Below, in pieces: positions 44,570-57,139 of a DNA stretch of 64,000 bases. Source of the DNA: Meriones unguiculatus. Taxonomy: Eukaryota; Chordata; Mammalia; Rodentia; Muridae. The position numbers and the translations under genes are program-made. Each line of letters opens with the position of its first letter. The stretch's first letter is position 1. The notes under the pieces are model-generated. The model was not told the DNA's origin and made no database searches. It saw only the letters and a program-made list of their open reading frames with translations. The stretch covers positions 119,825,642-119,889,641 of the forward strand of contig NC_083353.1 in the NCBI RefSeq assembly GCF_030254825.1. The letters run 5' to 3'.

Positions 44570-46080
44570 AGGGGTGGGGGAACCATGGAAAAGAGAGGTT
44601 TTATATGAAAACAGGCACTAGAATCGGGCCTGACCCTTGGACTCCAAAACGTCATTCAGAGTTCATATGTGGAGTAGCTTTGGAGTAGTGATTAAAGAAA
44701 CCGTGCTGGCTAGGCGGATGCATTTCTTCAGTTACCCCGTCCCTCCAGATTGGGTGTAAGTCCACAAACACTAGTTATTTTTGTCCTAACGGAACGTGTC
44801 TCATTGGTTCATCTTGCTTGTATTTTCTTGGGGAGGGGGAGTTAATGGACCTATGTTTGACCTTGGCTCATGATGCTCATGTTAGAATATATGTTTTCTT
44901 TACTTCGGTCCATCCAGGCCCAGTCCCAGTTTGGAGACGATGCTCTCAGCGGAGTTTAAGGGACAGACTAAGACTGAGTGTAAGGGACAGGACTTAGATG
45001 TGGTGTTCGCCCCAAGCAGGTGTCCTTCTGCTAGTGCGGGTTTCTCACAGATTGTTTTTCTTAGAGGAGTGTCTGCTTGCCGCCTTTCTCCAAGGCACAC
45101 AGAGCAATGCACACTTGACCCGTCAGTCTGCTTGTACCTTGGGGACAGGCAGACCACCCCAGCAAACAATGCACGGAACTCCACTAACAATAAAGAGCAG
45201 CCTGTGCGCGTGGCCAGACCACTTGCTTCCTTCCTGTTCTGCCTGGGTTTTTGAGCAGTCCTTGCTTATGAATTCCACAGGCTGTGGGACACAGCATATA
45301 AATGGCCAGAGGATGTTCAGATGGATGTGTGGAGGAAGAGGGAAAGCAGAGATTCAGAGCCAGGGAGCGGATGGCTGGCCTACGACCTAGGGAGGAAAGC
45401 TTGGTCCTCTTAAAGTTAAAATGCAACTCTTTTTCTTTTACGTGAAGTTTTCACTGAGGGATGCCCAGTCTCTGAGGTGGAAAATTCTGGAACTGATACG
45501 GAAGCGCCTTCCCTCAAGAGCCTAACCGTCCAAAGAGAACATAATGTATCTCCTGCTGTGAGGCTGTGCAAAAAGAACCCTCTGCTCAGCCCCTGTGAGC
45601 CTTCCCAACTGTGCCGTGCGGTCAGAGCCTGGGGGATTTTGTAGGTTTGTTTTTGGTGTTTTCCCCATCGTGACCCAATTGTGCAGTCTTGCGTTTGAGA
45701 GACAGCTGTTTTCTGATCTTCTTTTCAAGGAAAGCATGTTCTGTAGATGGGGTGAAAAGGACCTGGAGGAGTCGAGGTGCCTGATACATCTGAGGCCTTT
45801 AGCTGTTTCTAAATCAAACAAATCCTTGCATCCCTAAGGGAAGGTGGTTGTAGCTCCCAGTCACCGTTTATTGAAGATAGTTCAAGCGTCATGGTTTGGG
45901 TAGGCACAGCTGGCCCTCCATCAGCTCATGGGGCCAGCCTTTTGTGTGCATGGATTTGTAAGTAGTTGAATATGCAACAGAAACAAATGGATTGGGCCTC
46001 ATTCTCCAGCCTGTGTGAAAGTTTATTATCACAAGCAGCAGGAACAGTAAGGGGGAGGGGAAGATTGATTGTGTGGCTTA

Positions 46081-46083
<3 letters not shown>
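44570..46083. other. Intron, unique sequence
   Basis: Frames up to 130 codons (44998-45390) have no recognisable family. Nothing else seen. Confidence 0.45.
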
Positions 46084-46111
<28 letters not shown>

Positions 46112-46430
46112 ATCGGATTAATACTCGGTATGTGTACATGTAGAGGCCATAGGTAAATGTTGAGTCTCTTTCTCTTTCACTCCATCTTTTTATTTTATTT
46201 TATTTATTTATTTTTTTTAACAAGGTCTCTTACTGAATGGGAGCTTGCTGCTTCAGCTAGACTGGCTGGGCAGTGAGTCCCTAAGAGCTGCTTGTCTCCC
46301 CTTCCCCCTTGGGTCACAGCTGTACACTACCATGTCAGCTTTTCTGCACACACTGGGGATCTGGACCCAGGTCCTCTTGCTAATGCAGTAGTCACTTTAC
46401 CCATAGGACCATTTCCCAAGTCCTAGAAAT
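46084..46430 (-). mobile_element. Composite rodent SINE with (GT)n and TTTA-rich block
   Basis: Starts with (GT)n (46084-46110), followed by a B3-like GTAGAGGCCATAGGTAAATG, a TTTA/T block, and a second inverted SINE-like part ending CTTTACCCATAGGACCATTT. It fits a common murid composite but is decayed. Confidence 0.5.
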
Positions 46431-46995
46431 AATGAAACGCTACTGATAAGCGCAGACCATAGAAGGCGAGTTGCAGGACCCCATCTCATTTCTCACCAGT
46501 CTGTAGCCACTGTTCATGTAATTTCCTTTTAGTTTGGAATGGTCTCAGCCTGGGTGATGCCCTTGGAGGTGACAGCATACAGACTCTGGATGGTGAGCTG
46601 TCACACAAAGCAGTAAGATGACGCATGAACCTTATGTCTTTCTTTCAGTCTAGTCTCAACAGAGAAACTCCTTCCCTAACCCTTGGTATCATGGCATTCT
46701 AGACTGCTTGCTGTCCATGCTCATTCCCTTGTGCGCTCTGGTTAAAGCCCTGACAAGGCTTCTCAGTCCCACGCATTTCCACTCTCCTTTCGGGCTCTGC
46801 TTCTAATCTCTCCCTTAGATTGCCTTTGCCCATGACAACTTCTTAGCTTTCCACGAAGATCATCCTCTCCGGGTATTTGCATGTGCCATTCTGTGAAGCA
46901 CTTTTGTCTTTTCTTCTCTCAAGAAGTCCATCTTTAGGTCTTATCTCCCGGGAGTCTTCTCTAGAATTCTGGTGTAAGAGGTACCTCTATAGCCC
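46431..46995. other. Intron, unique sequence
   Basis: Nothing recognised. Confidence 0.4.
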
Positions 46996-46999
46996 TCTC

Positions 47000-47325
47000 C
47001 CCCCTTTGTTTATGGTACTGAGAATTGGACCTAGGGCCTTGAATATGCTCTGCAAGCCTTCTACCACTGAGCAGTATCTCTAGTCTTTTTCCACGGTCCC
47101 CTATTATTTTTTGAGACATTTTCTTGGTGTGTTGCCTAGTTTGGTTTCAAACTGGCCTGTAGCCCATGCATGTCTTGAACTTGAAGTCCTTGTTTTTAAG
47201 TTTTTGGAGAAGCTGGGTTTGTAGCTTGGTCATCCTATGTATTCCAGGCTAGACTTGAACTCACCATTCTTCTGACTTTGCCTCCTGAGCACTGGACTTA
47301 CCTATGTGCATCTCTGCACCTGGCT
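47000..47325 (-). mobile_element. Decayed ID/B4-type and B1 SINEs
   Basis: GGTACTGAGAATTGGACCTA and CTTCTACCACTGAGCAGTAT match an inverted ID-type head. GTATTCCAGGCTAGACTTGA and TGTGCATCTCTGCACCTGGC match an inverted B1. Confidence 0.6.
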
Positions 47326-47534
47326 AAGATGCCCTTTTTACCCATTGTCTAGAGCGCCCAGTATGAAACTTCTAGCACAGTCTTTTCTTAGTACCTTATT
47401 TCCAATCCTTTATGTGATACCATCAGATCAAGATGCCTTTTGGTTTGGGGCTTATAACCACAAAATTGGATCTAAAACTGATGTCCCATAAATATTTGTT
47501 GAAAGAAGGGCCATGTCTAAAGTGTCTAAAACAG

Positions 47535-47732
47535 ATTACAGGGTCTGATGTGATGGCTAGAAAAGGGGCTTGCTGTCTAAGCCTCATGACCTGAGTTTGA
47601 TCCCCAGAACCCATGTAAAGGAGGAAGGAAAGAGCCAGCTTCACAAAGTTATCCTCTTACCTCGGGATGTGTGCAATGGCATGAGTCCCACACCCTTGTG
47701 TGCACACATACATGCATATCTGTGTGTGAGCT

Positions 47733-47771
<39 letters not shown>

Positions 47772-47812
47772 CAAATAAAAGAGAATATGGTAAAAAAAAA
47801 AATTAAAGCTAT
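47535..47812 (+). mobile_element. B3-type SINE with (CA)n
   Basis: GGGGCTTGCTGTCTAAGCCT, ATGACCTGAGTTTGATCCCC, AGAACCCATGTAAAGGAGGA and a (CA)n at 47739-47769 that includes GCGCGCA at its start. Ends with an A-rich tail. Confidence 0.75.
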
Positions 47813-48628
47813 TTGTGGTTCTGAGGCTGATGCTGTCTCAAGGCCTCTTACCAGCCTACAAGACTTCAGCCCGGCTGTTCGTGAGGGTGTTTCCAGCAAG
47901 GGCAGCTGCAGCCTTTAGATGGTTGTTTCTTCAGAGAGACTAATGTGTAGTTTTAAATTTTCAGTTGTGAATTCAGAATCTTGAGTTGTTCGTGAGAGGC
48001 AGTAGTGTGGTTCTCAAACTGAGTTTCTGCTTATTGTTAAGTCCTGACCAGATCAGCTAAAGGAAGGTCTTATCATTTGCTCCTCCCAGCTCCCGGCAGG
48101 CAGTGGCTCTCAGCTTGGTTTTGTAAGGCAGGGAAACAGATTACAGATCAATTCTGGCTGCTGCCTCGAAGGAGGGGGAGGAAGATGCATGGGTCTGGCT
48201 CCAGGCTGAGCCTTTTCTCTCCTCTCTTTTCTCCTCCTGTGCCCTCCCTCCTCCTTGCTCCCTCTCTCTGCCTACAGTTGTAAATCTGAGTAGAACCAGA
48301 ACCAAAACCCCATGCTATTTCTTGCTCTGAGTAGTAGAATATATACATATTTTGCTGTGGATACAAACATACACACATACATACATAAATACATATGTAC
48401 ATATGGGCATTTGTACGTCCATGCTGCCTTGGCCTGTTATGACAGCCTACACAGAGGCCAGCCCTGTTTCTTAAGCAGATATATGGCTGTTACTCTGACT
48501 CTTTCTTGTTTTGTGGACCAGAATGTCGGTAGGAGAACATAGGCTGTGTGAGCAGCCTAGTGACACAGAATAGTTGGAGAAACACTCAAGGAATTCTTGT
48601 GATATGCTAGGTATTGAAGATTCCAGCA
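47813..48628. other. Intron, unique with an ACAT-rich block
   Basis: Tetranucleotide ACAT/ACAC block at 48361-48404. No gene recognised. Confidence 0.45.
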
Positions 48629-49025
48629 TGTGTTAGTGAGCTTCTTGTGACGAATACCTGACACACACAATCTGAGGGAAGAAACAGTTGTTTGGGCCTG
48701 GGGTTTTCATAGGTGTAAGTCTGTCATGGTAGGAATTGTACGACAGGGCAGAGTTGCATGGATTGCTGTAGCCAGGAAAGGGAAGGAGGGGGTATGGGGA
48801 AGGGGAAGAGGGAGTAGGAATGAATAAGAATGATGGGCAAGGTACTCCTCTTCTGTTCCATCAGGGCCTGCAGCCTAAGGGGTGTTCCCACCTGTATCTA
48901 GGATGGGTTTTCTCTTCAAATTGCTACTCCCTAGAGACACTTGCAGGAGCACCTGGAGGTGTGTTTAGACATGGTCCAAGTGTTTCTGAGCACCATCAGT
49001 TTGACAATCAAGATTAACCATTGCA
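48629..49025 (-). mobile_element. MaLR-type solo LTR
   Basis: A 397-bp unit with TG...CA ends (TGTGTTAGTGAGC at the left, ATTAACCATTGCA at the right). GACGAATACCTGACACACAC and TTTGACAATCAAGATTAACC are typical inverted MaLR segments. A GGGA-rich stretch at about 48778-48814 lies inside. Confidence 0.7.
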
Positions 49026-49815
49026 CAAGGGGAAGGGAAGGGTCTCTGATTTAAGAGGCTGGCTGTATAGCATGGTCAAGCTAGTGCCCTCTCAGACATT
49101 TAACGCCATGAGACTTCTCCTTTCACGGAATTTCCTGTTCCTTAACTGCAAAACGAGAGAACGGGAGCACCAGTGAGTCTAGGTGGAGAACTTCCACCGA
49201 ATTCTATCTGACAGACACCTCTGTATATTTCAAGGCAGTTGCTTAAGCCCTGCCTGACTTCCTCTGATGAGGTAGGTGACCCCTCTTAGGGTTTCTGTGA
49301 TGTTTCCCTCTGTTCTGCAGGCCTCATGTAGCTATGCCAGGATCTATGCCAGTGTGCACTGTGTCCTTGCTCTTCAGTTAACCAACAAGGATTTTGAGTG
49401 GCCAAGTACTCTACCTGTCACACTGTTATTACAAGGACTCGCTCAAGAACACAGATATAAAAGGGAGGGTGTTCTGAAGCTGTTGAGGAGATCCTGGCAT
49501 ATCCAGTGCCAGTCTTAATGTTGTCAGTGTGATGGCTTGGTCCTGGCTACTGATCAGCTACCTCAGGCAATAAAATCTGTTGAGGGCAGGGAAGATGTAC
49601 ATGTGTTTCATCTGGAGCTCAGTCCAGTCAGGGCATGGTTTCATTAGTGACCGAAGCTCACCGTAGTTGTTTTACGCCTGCTGTCTGCGGTTCACGTGGT
49701 AGTCCCTTATTCCTCCTGGCTTTCTATCCACTTGTAGGGAGAATTGGTTCGGGTTATCTTGGAATTGCTTTTTGTGTTCTGACAGTATCTTGTTCAGTTA
49801 AAAAGAATGATATGC
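49026..49815. other. Intron, unique sequence
   Basis: Nothing recognised. Confidence 0.4.
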
Positions 49816-50150
49816 ATCATTGTATTGGGGTTCTCCAAAGAAAGAGAACCAGTGGGTTTTATGCATGTATTAATTCATGCGTCAGTTCATTAGTTAATTA
49901 AGATGTATTGGCTCCCATGACTGGAGGATGAGGGCAGGGGGTGTGTCCCATGATCTGCTGTCTATATGCAGCAGCCCCAGGAAAGCCGGTTGTGTAATTC
50001 AATCACAGTCAGAAGGCCTTGTTACTAGGGTTGCTGGTGGCTGTAGCAGATGAGATGAGCTATCCTAGCTCAGACTGTGAAGCAGGAGGGAAAAGGCCAT
50101 AAGTGATGAACTCTTCCTTTTTCTGCTTCATGTTTTCCAAGCCTTAAGGG
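49816..50150 (-). mobile_element. Ancient MaLR-like LTR remnant
   Basis: TTGGGGTTCTCCAAAGAAAG, AGAACCAGTGGGTTTTATGC and AATTAAGATGTATTGGCTCC resemble the inverted start of an MST/MLT-type LTR shared by many mammals. Boundaries are uncertain. Confidence 0.4.
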
Positions 50151-50891
50151 ACTGGTTGATGCCCATTCTTACTAGGAAGGGTATCACTCCCGAGGCCACA
50201 GCTTCAAATGCTGAGATTACCTGGAAACAGCCTCAGAGATGCATTCGGAAAAAATAGGAACCTCACAGTCCAGGCAAGAGCATATGCAAAAGTAACGAAG
50301 TCAACACAGGCATTAATGCTGTCTGAGGGGAAAACGTTATTCTCGATTTGTGTGTGTTGTGCAGATATGTGTAAGATCTTTAACACAGTCTGCATATGCA
50401 GGAAGGAAAGGTTCTTTTGGGAGAAGTTCTAGCTTAAAGATCAGTTTTTCCTTATCCAAGTCTTTGACTCTGTTGAAATAAAAGTAAGGTGGATGGTTGT
50501 GAGTAAAGATTTAACAAGAATGAGTTCTTAGTGCTTCATGAATGAGTGAAGGAAGAAATGAGGAAGAACATAACCTTTTCCAACAGGTTCTCTTTTTCTG
50601 CCTGGATCCCTACACTAGGAGACATTCAGTTTCTACCCCTCTGGATGGACTTGCTATCAGGTTCACATAGAGCATGTGAGATGGCCTTGATGCTTCTTCA
50701 GTCTATAAATAAGTGCTTTTAAAAATGGGGCCACTGTGGGACCTGACTATTTATTCTTGTCACTCTCTTTTCTCTTCCCATAGGGAAATGGCACATTTAG
50801 AAAGAGTGTGTGACCTTTGGTGCTTTGAGTCTTTTACGGGCCACCTCTGAGAGCAAGAGCAACAGGCAGGTCGCACACACAGACTTGCTTG
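50151..50891. other. Intron, unique sequence
   Basis: Nothing recognised. Confidence 0.4.
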
Positions 50892-51283
50892 TATTGGCTA
50901 TTTTTGTTTTTGTTGTTGGTTTTGTTTTGTTTTTTGTCAACTTGACATAAGCCAGTGCCATTTGAGAACAGAACCTCAACTGAGAAAACATTTGCATCAG
51001 ATTGGCCTGTAAGCAGACCTGTGAGGCATTTTCCTGACTGATTGATGCAGAAGAGCTCAGCTTACTGTAAGTGGTACGGTTGGTCCTGGGGCGTTTAAGA
51101 AAGCCAGTAAGCAGTGCTTCTCCACGGCGTCTGTTTAGTTCTTCCCTCCAGATTTTTCGAGTCCCTGTCTTGGCCTCTCTGAGTGGTGGACTCAGGTGAT
51201 TGACTGTAAGGGTTTACCTGTAACCCTTTGCTCTACCAAGTTGGTCAGTGTTTTATCACAGCAGGAGGAAGCAAACTAAGGCA
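50892..51283 (+). mobile_element. MT-type MaLR LTR with TTTG insert
   Basis: CAACTTGACATAAGCCAGTG, AGAACAGAACCTCAACTGAG, AGACCTGTGAGGCATTTTCC, TTTAAGAAAGCCAGTAAGCA and a final AACTAAGGCA are MT LTR segments. A TTTTG-rich expansion interrupts its first 20 bases (50901-50936). Confidence 0.75.
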
Positions 51284-51750
51284 CTGTTCTGGACTCCAGG
51301 GACCACACTTCTGCAGGCCTCCATCATTCTGGCATCTTCGATGTGAATATGCACCTCCCCACTGTGGTACCCTTCCGAGTACACGGATATCTCTGCATTT
51401 CTTTCGCATTACAGGGCAGTGCTGCTAGCGTGGCTGGGAATCGAGGCTAGCTGTGCCCTCGGTTAAACTATTTCCCAGTGTCTTCTAATTTGTTTGTAAA
51501 GTTGTGAGACGAGCCTGACAGTTCTCTGGCTGTAAGGGCGTTTTGACCTCTGAAAGGATGTGGGTGAAGTTTTAATCTTTCATACTCTTCTTCCAAGGAA
51601 CATTCAGGTCACCTCAGTTATGACTCAAAATACCCTGCACTGCTATGGTTATTAGAGAAATAAAGAACTTATGTTGTAAGAGGCAACTAGTCTACTTCAA
51701 AGATAGCAATAATAAACTAAAAAAACAAATTACATATTATTTACTGTTAC
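51284..51750. other. Intron, unique sequence
   Basis: Nothing recognised. Confidence 0.4.
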
Positions 51751-51754
51751 TGGA

Positions 51755-52125
51755 TTTTTGTTTATGTTTTGTGTTGAGATGAGGTCTCATGTAGCCCAGG
51801 CTGGCCTTGAATGTAGCTGAGGATGACACTGAACTTCTGTTTTCTCTTGCAGAAACATCTCTAACTCCACCTGAGTGCTAGAACTACAGATGTTCACTTC
51901 CATGCCTAGTTACGTAATATTATGGCTGAAGCCCAGGGCACTCTATGAATTAAGCTACACCTTCAACCCATCTCCCTACTTTTTCTTTAGTCATGTGTTC
52001 ATGTTTGGGTGTGTACCACAGCAGGTGCATATGGAGGCCAGTAGCCCAGGCTAACCTCTGTTTCACAGGAGTCTGTCTTCCGAATTCTGAGATTATAATC
52101 ATGAACCACCACACCCGACAAGCAT
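51755..52125 (-). mobile_element. Two decayed inverted SINEs
   Basis: First: TTGTGTTGAGATGAGGTCTC, GTAGCCCAGGCTGGCCTTGA and TTCACTTCCATGCCTAGTTA. Second: GGTGTGTACCACAGCAGGTG, ATATGGAGGCCAGTAGCCCA, and GAACCACCACACCCGACAAG. Confidence 0.6.
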
Positions 52126-54435
52126 TTTGTTATACACGTCCTCCCCACCCCCTTCTAAGCTGTTTGTGGTAGCAGAGGATTTTTGGCTTCTTTGATTTTT
52201 GTATAAGAACCTTTCCCTGCCTTTGCAACCTCTGACTTCATCCTCCCAAAATCCATGCTACATGTTCAGTCAGGGCAGTGAGTTCTCTGGGTTGATTTTC
52301 TTACAGCCAGTGATGAATGCCCTCCATTGAGGACACGTGTAAGGGGAAGAGCCCACAGCAGAGTGCTTGTTAAAGTGATGACCTGTCCCTGTCTCCCCTC
52401 CCTGCAGCAGAGATCTGCTTAGAACCTAATTAGAGCATTTCCCCTGATGGCGCCGGTGATGTGCTTCTCCTGTACTTTGATCACATTTATGCTCTCACAC
52501 CTATAGCAGACAGTTTTGACTCAGGACAGGAAGTGGCCACAGAGGGCACTCATTTCTCTTAAGTCTTAGACCTTGGGCTTCTTTAAGGGTTTGGCTCTTT
52601 CTCCCACCAACAGTCTTTGTCCGTTCCACTCTGTTCTTTAAAGTCTTCGAGAGCTGGGAATATAACAGTGTTAGAGCACTTGCAAGCGTTCTTGAGGCTC
52701 TGGGTTCGATTCTCAGCACTCAGAAACACAAGGCAAACAATAGTACCCATCACTTCTGGATCCTGTGGAAGAATGTGGGAAATTAGGGCTCTGCGAAGCG
52801 CTTAAGTCTGGTCAGTGCTTCCTGGTGGCATTGGCAAGGAGAGCCTGGTATCCCATGGAAACTAATTTCTTTCTATATGGCTGGTGTCCCTACCATGTAG
52901 GTAGGAGTTGAAGATGGCCGTTTATCATCATCTGGCTTCCATAGCAGCTGGAACACCCCTTAGCCCACTGGGTAATTTTTGCTTAGTTTGTCTATCAAGT
53001 GGTATACACAGCCCTACTTTCTTTCTTTCTTTCTTTTTTTTTTTTTTCACTTATATGAAAAATGTCTTTTTAGCTTTTCATCAAACATTGACAGAGTTAA
53101 AGTTAGCCATTTATACTTTCTGAAATGTCATGCTGTAGCTCATGGAGTTTTTCTTTCTTTATCTTTATTTTTTTTTTATTTTTTATTTTTGGTTGTGGAG
53201 TATGACCTCCCTGGGATGCTCAGGAAAGCAAGACCATTGTCATTTCTGCCCATGGGGTAAGGACCTCAGATCACAGAGCAATGAGCAAATCTTTGCAGCA
53301 TATTTTTTGTTTACACATTCATTGTATTGGCTAATTGTTTTCTTTTCAAGTATAATTCAACTAAGATAGAAAGTGTAAACCTGTTCTTATTAGTAAGTGA
53401 ATTTATCCAGTTTTTTTGGTGACTGCCCCCCTCACAAATGTGAATAGTTTTAGGCTGTAATGTTTATCCCACCAGATTGCATGACTTTCTCATTAATTTG
53501 TGGTCTAAGGCTGGAGAGAGGAAGGGAACAGGCCTGTTTCAGGACTTCTTTTTAAATGTGATTCTTACTTTCTGTCCCTCTTGCATCTCAGACAACTTAG
53601 AGCAGATTGTGGGCCCGAATTTAGAGTTTGTTTTCCTAGAAATGTCACTAGACTATAAACCCAGAAACTGTAAACTCAGAAACAGATTGCCCCAAGAAAA
53701 ATTCCCTAACGAGTTGTTATTTCTCCTCTTTTGTTACCTTTTCTCTTGTAAGATTCTGTCTCATAACATAACTTCACAGTGTCCTCAAACTTTCTTGCTT
53801 GAGAAAGTCTCTTCTGAAGTGAGTTGATAATTAATTCAGCGGATGCACATTGCCATGTGGATAGAGGAAAGGACAAACATCTGTCATGGACATCACCAGC
53901 TCAGACAGAAGCGGTTTATGGATGCTCGTCTTGCATGCAGGGAGGCTTAGGAATGATGTGACAAATTAATTTTTGCCTGTGCTTCTGTTAATGAAAAATA
54001 ATCTTGTTTACACAACATCAGTGTAAGCATCATATGTCCCTGGAGCTCTTTCAGCAAACAGCAGATGACAACATGGGTCTTTCCCTTAGCAGCAGACAGA
54101 TCAGTTCTACCAATCCGTGGCATCTCATCTATGGTGGTTTTGGATCTTTGCTACTTGATAGGTCAAATGAGCATCTAGTTTCATTTGTTATTTCTTAAGA
54201 AAAGGTTTATTTAGTTTGTGTTGTATGTGTGTGTGTGTGTCCGCACAGAGAATGGGGGCGGGGTGGGGGGAAAGAATGAGAGAATGAATATGGACCCCTG
54301 TGTGCTGTGGTTTGCTTTTGGAAAAGAGAGAACAAATTTCATGGACAGAATTTTCCCCTTCCACTGTAAAAACAATTATATTAGTAATTGTGTCCTGCCT
54401 TCTCTACCCTCTCCTCTGTGTGCATGCTTGTGTCC
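52126..54435. other. Intron, mostly unique
   Basis: An ID-like remnant (CTCTGGGTTCGATTCTCAGC) sits at about 52698-52717, and T-rich blocks at 53022-53048 and 53156-53191. Frames up to 116 codons (53477-53827) match no family. Confidence 0.45.
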
Positions 54436-54439
54436 CCTT

Positions 54440-54590
54440 CCAGTTGTTTTTGAGACAGGGTCTCTCTCTCTCTTCAGTGCTCCTAGACTGCATTCAAGAG
54501 TTCCTTGCTGCCTCTGCCACTGCCTTCTCTCTCACAGGAGGGATGCTGGGAGTAAGATTACACACACTAGTTGGCACATCCCAGTTTTTT
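54440..54590 (-). mobile_element. Decayed B1 SINE
   Basis: TTTTTGAGACAGGGTCTCTC and TTGCTGCCTCTGCCACTGCC in inverted B1 order; the second half is strongly decayed. Confidence 0.55.
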
Positions 54591-56560
54591 AAGTACCATG
54601 GATTAAATTCAGCTGGCCAGGATTGTATGGTATGTGGTCTTGCTGGCCAAAGCATCTTGTTTTAGTTAATTTTAAGATAGCCTTTTTTATGTCCCTCAGG
54701 TATTTTGCTTATGAAGTTTATCCATCCTGAAACAAGTACTTTTCATTTTACCAGTTATGTTTACCATGTCTATTAGAAATCTCCATATATATTCAAAAGC
54801 AGTAAGAATAGTAGAACATTTTACACACTTATCACTCAGCTTTGACAGTTACCAGTGCGTGACTAATCTTGCCCTATGCCCTTCCATACTTTGCGTATCT
54901 CCACCAACCTGTTATTTATAGTACTATATAAATCCTTTGTAATTTCACCCATAAACACTTAAATATGTCTTTAACGTCCTTTAAAAACAACAACAACAAC
55001 AAATGCCATTATTATACCTAACAAAGCTAACAGTAATTTCTTCATGTTTATCTAATTACTGCCTGGAGTTCAGACGCAAAAAGTACACGGCGCAGAGGAT
55101 TCAGCTAGGAAGAGGTGGTCTGTAAGTTTCCACCCGCACACGAATATAAGTGCAGTGAAAACACAGTTTGCTGAGGATCAGGGCTCTCAGGGAAACACCA
55201 GGTCACGGAAGTGTGGCCCTGGACACGGACGCTGCTCTTCTCCGTAGTGTGTCTGGACAGGTTCAGAGGAGGCGGCCTGAGAGCTGAGGTCATCTGAGGA
55301 GGCAGCACTTGCCTGGGCAGAGGTTGGGCTGTCATTCGTGGCAGCAAACTTTTGTTCTTCGTGTAAATGCAGAGAGCCGCCTCCACTGCATGGTGATCTT
55401 TGACTAAGTCATGGTTGAGCTGTGTATCGGTTGTACTCAGTTGCCCTCTTGGACATTTGATAATAATAATAATAATAACAACAGTAATAATGAAACTGAA
55501 CATCTCGGAGGCCCTTCATAAGATGCCAGCCCCACAGGGCACAATTCTCATCTGCCTGTGAGAAGACAGCCCAGTCTCTCAGGGCAGCTTCCTTCTTGGG
55601 ATTTGGGGTACTTGCTGATTCTTTCTGGGTAAAAGTGACATTTTTTCCCCTTTCTCATGACTTTTAATACTTCTTCTCTGGGTGAGAACCAGGAAGTAGG
55701 AAGTGAACGTCTAAAACGCAACACTGCATTTTTCTTAACACTGCATGAATGTATCTGTGGGTAGTGAAGGAGAGGGAGGATCCACAGGAAAGCTGCTCTT
55801 TATCAAATCTAATTTAAATGCAATAGCAAATAGCAGTAGAGTCTTGTCTTAATCTTTTCATAATAAAGATGAAATGGGGTTTTATGTTCACATAATCGAA
55901 CAAAAGTGGATGATCCCAGTCTTTGTCTTCTCAGCTACTGAAAAAGGAATGTGAAAGAGAAAGAGTTCTCACATGGACACAGAGCCTTCGCAGCCCTTCT
56001 CCAAACACAGCCGGCCACAGTCAGACTAAACATTTGCAGACTTTTCATGGAGTCCACAGTGGAACCTTTTGTTGATTGTCATACTTTTCAACTTACAAGA
56101 AAGTCTTCAGTTTTCAGTGTTCATCATTGGATTTAACCCAAAGTGTAATTCCCTTGTGTTATCTGTTAGAATAGTTTCGGAATTTGTTCAACTATGATTC
56201 TTTCTCGTTTGTCTGTGCCCTGCCAGCCTCAGTTTCCCCGTTCTCATTCGCCAGGCACCATTGGGGTTTTCCTCCCAGCAGGTGGAGCAGAACCTTAAAG
56301 GAGAAACACTTTGTCTTGGTCATCTCGGTTCCTGCATGCCCGGAGCTCCGAGAGGTAGACCAGAGTGCTATTTCCATCTGCCTGCCAGGAATTCATCATT
56401 TTATCGTGTCCCGTAGGAACCTTGACCACTTCCACGCCTTGCTTTGTCAGGGGCTGTGTGGCATATTATTACAGTGGCACACAGATCGCTTATCAACAAC
56501 TTAATCTGCTTCACTTCTCCGTACCGCTGATACTTACGAAGAAAATCACATTGATTTAGT
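54591..56560. other. Intron, unique sequence
   Basis: An AAT trinucleotide run lies at 55461-55478. The 132-codon minus-strand frame at 55105-55503 partly arises from it and matches no family. Confidence 0.45.
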
Positions 56561-56564
56561 GAGG

Positions 56565-56870
56565 GGGAATGGGAGTGGGACGGCAAGTATGTGTAGAGGT
56601 CAGAGGACAACTTGTCAGTTCTTCCTGGTAGCATGGGAGTCCTGAGGACTGAACTCAGTTTGTCAGGTGTGACCACGAATGCTTCTACCAGATCTAAACA
56701 CCTGCACTTCTTAGAATGTAAATTTACCAGTGACTTTCTGAGACAGGGTGTAGTTCTGAGGCCCAGACTAGTCTGGAACTCACTGTGCAACCCAGGTTGG
56801 CCTTGGTCCTTTTGCCATTTTGCCTCTCAAAAGCCAGAGTTATAAATGTATGCCAGCAGACCCAGTGTGA
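56565..56870 (-). mobile_element. Decayed B3 and B1 SINEs
   Basis: AGAGGTCAGAGGACAACTTG and TCCTGAGGACTGAACTCAGT match an inverted B3. GAGACAGGGTGTAGTTCTGA, AGTCTGGAACTCACTGTGCA and AACCCAGGTTGGCCTTGG match an inverted B1. Confidence 0.65.
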
Positions 56871-57112
56871 CTTAAAGAAGAAAGAGAAAATAGGCATACA
56901 CACATCCCTGGATAATCAATCCCTTCATCTAAAATTCTTAAGTAGGAGAAGTCATCAAGGGACTGTCAACAAAGCGCTTTTTCTGGCGGAGGAGAGCACA
57001 GTTCCTGTTGCTGTGAGAGTGAGCGCCCAAGTTCCTGCATTTAGACACTTTGCAGTATTGTCAACAAAGGGAACCTGTGGGCCTCAGCTTCAAGGAATTT
57101 GCAGCCTTGTTG

Positions 57113-57138
57113 AGATAAGACACCATGTGTCAGATAAG
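57113..57138 (+). promoter_or_regulatory. GATA - E-box - GATA motif cluster
   Basis: AGATAAGA (57113-57120), CATGTG (57124-57129) and CAGATAAG (57131-57138) lie within 26 bp in unique intron sequence. A further TTATCT occurs at about 57463. GATA/E-box pairs are typical of GATA1/2-TAL1 bound sites in blood cells. Function here is inferred. Confidence 0.35.
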
Positions 57139-57139
57139 T

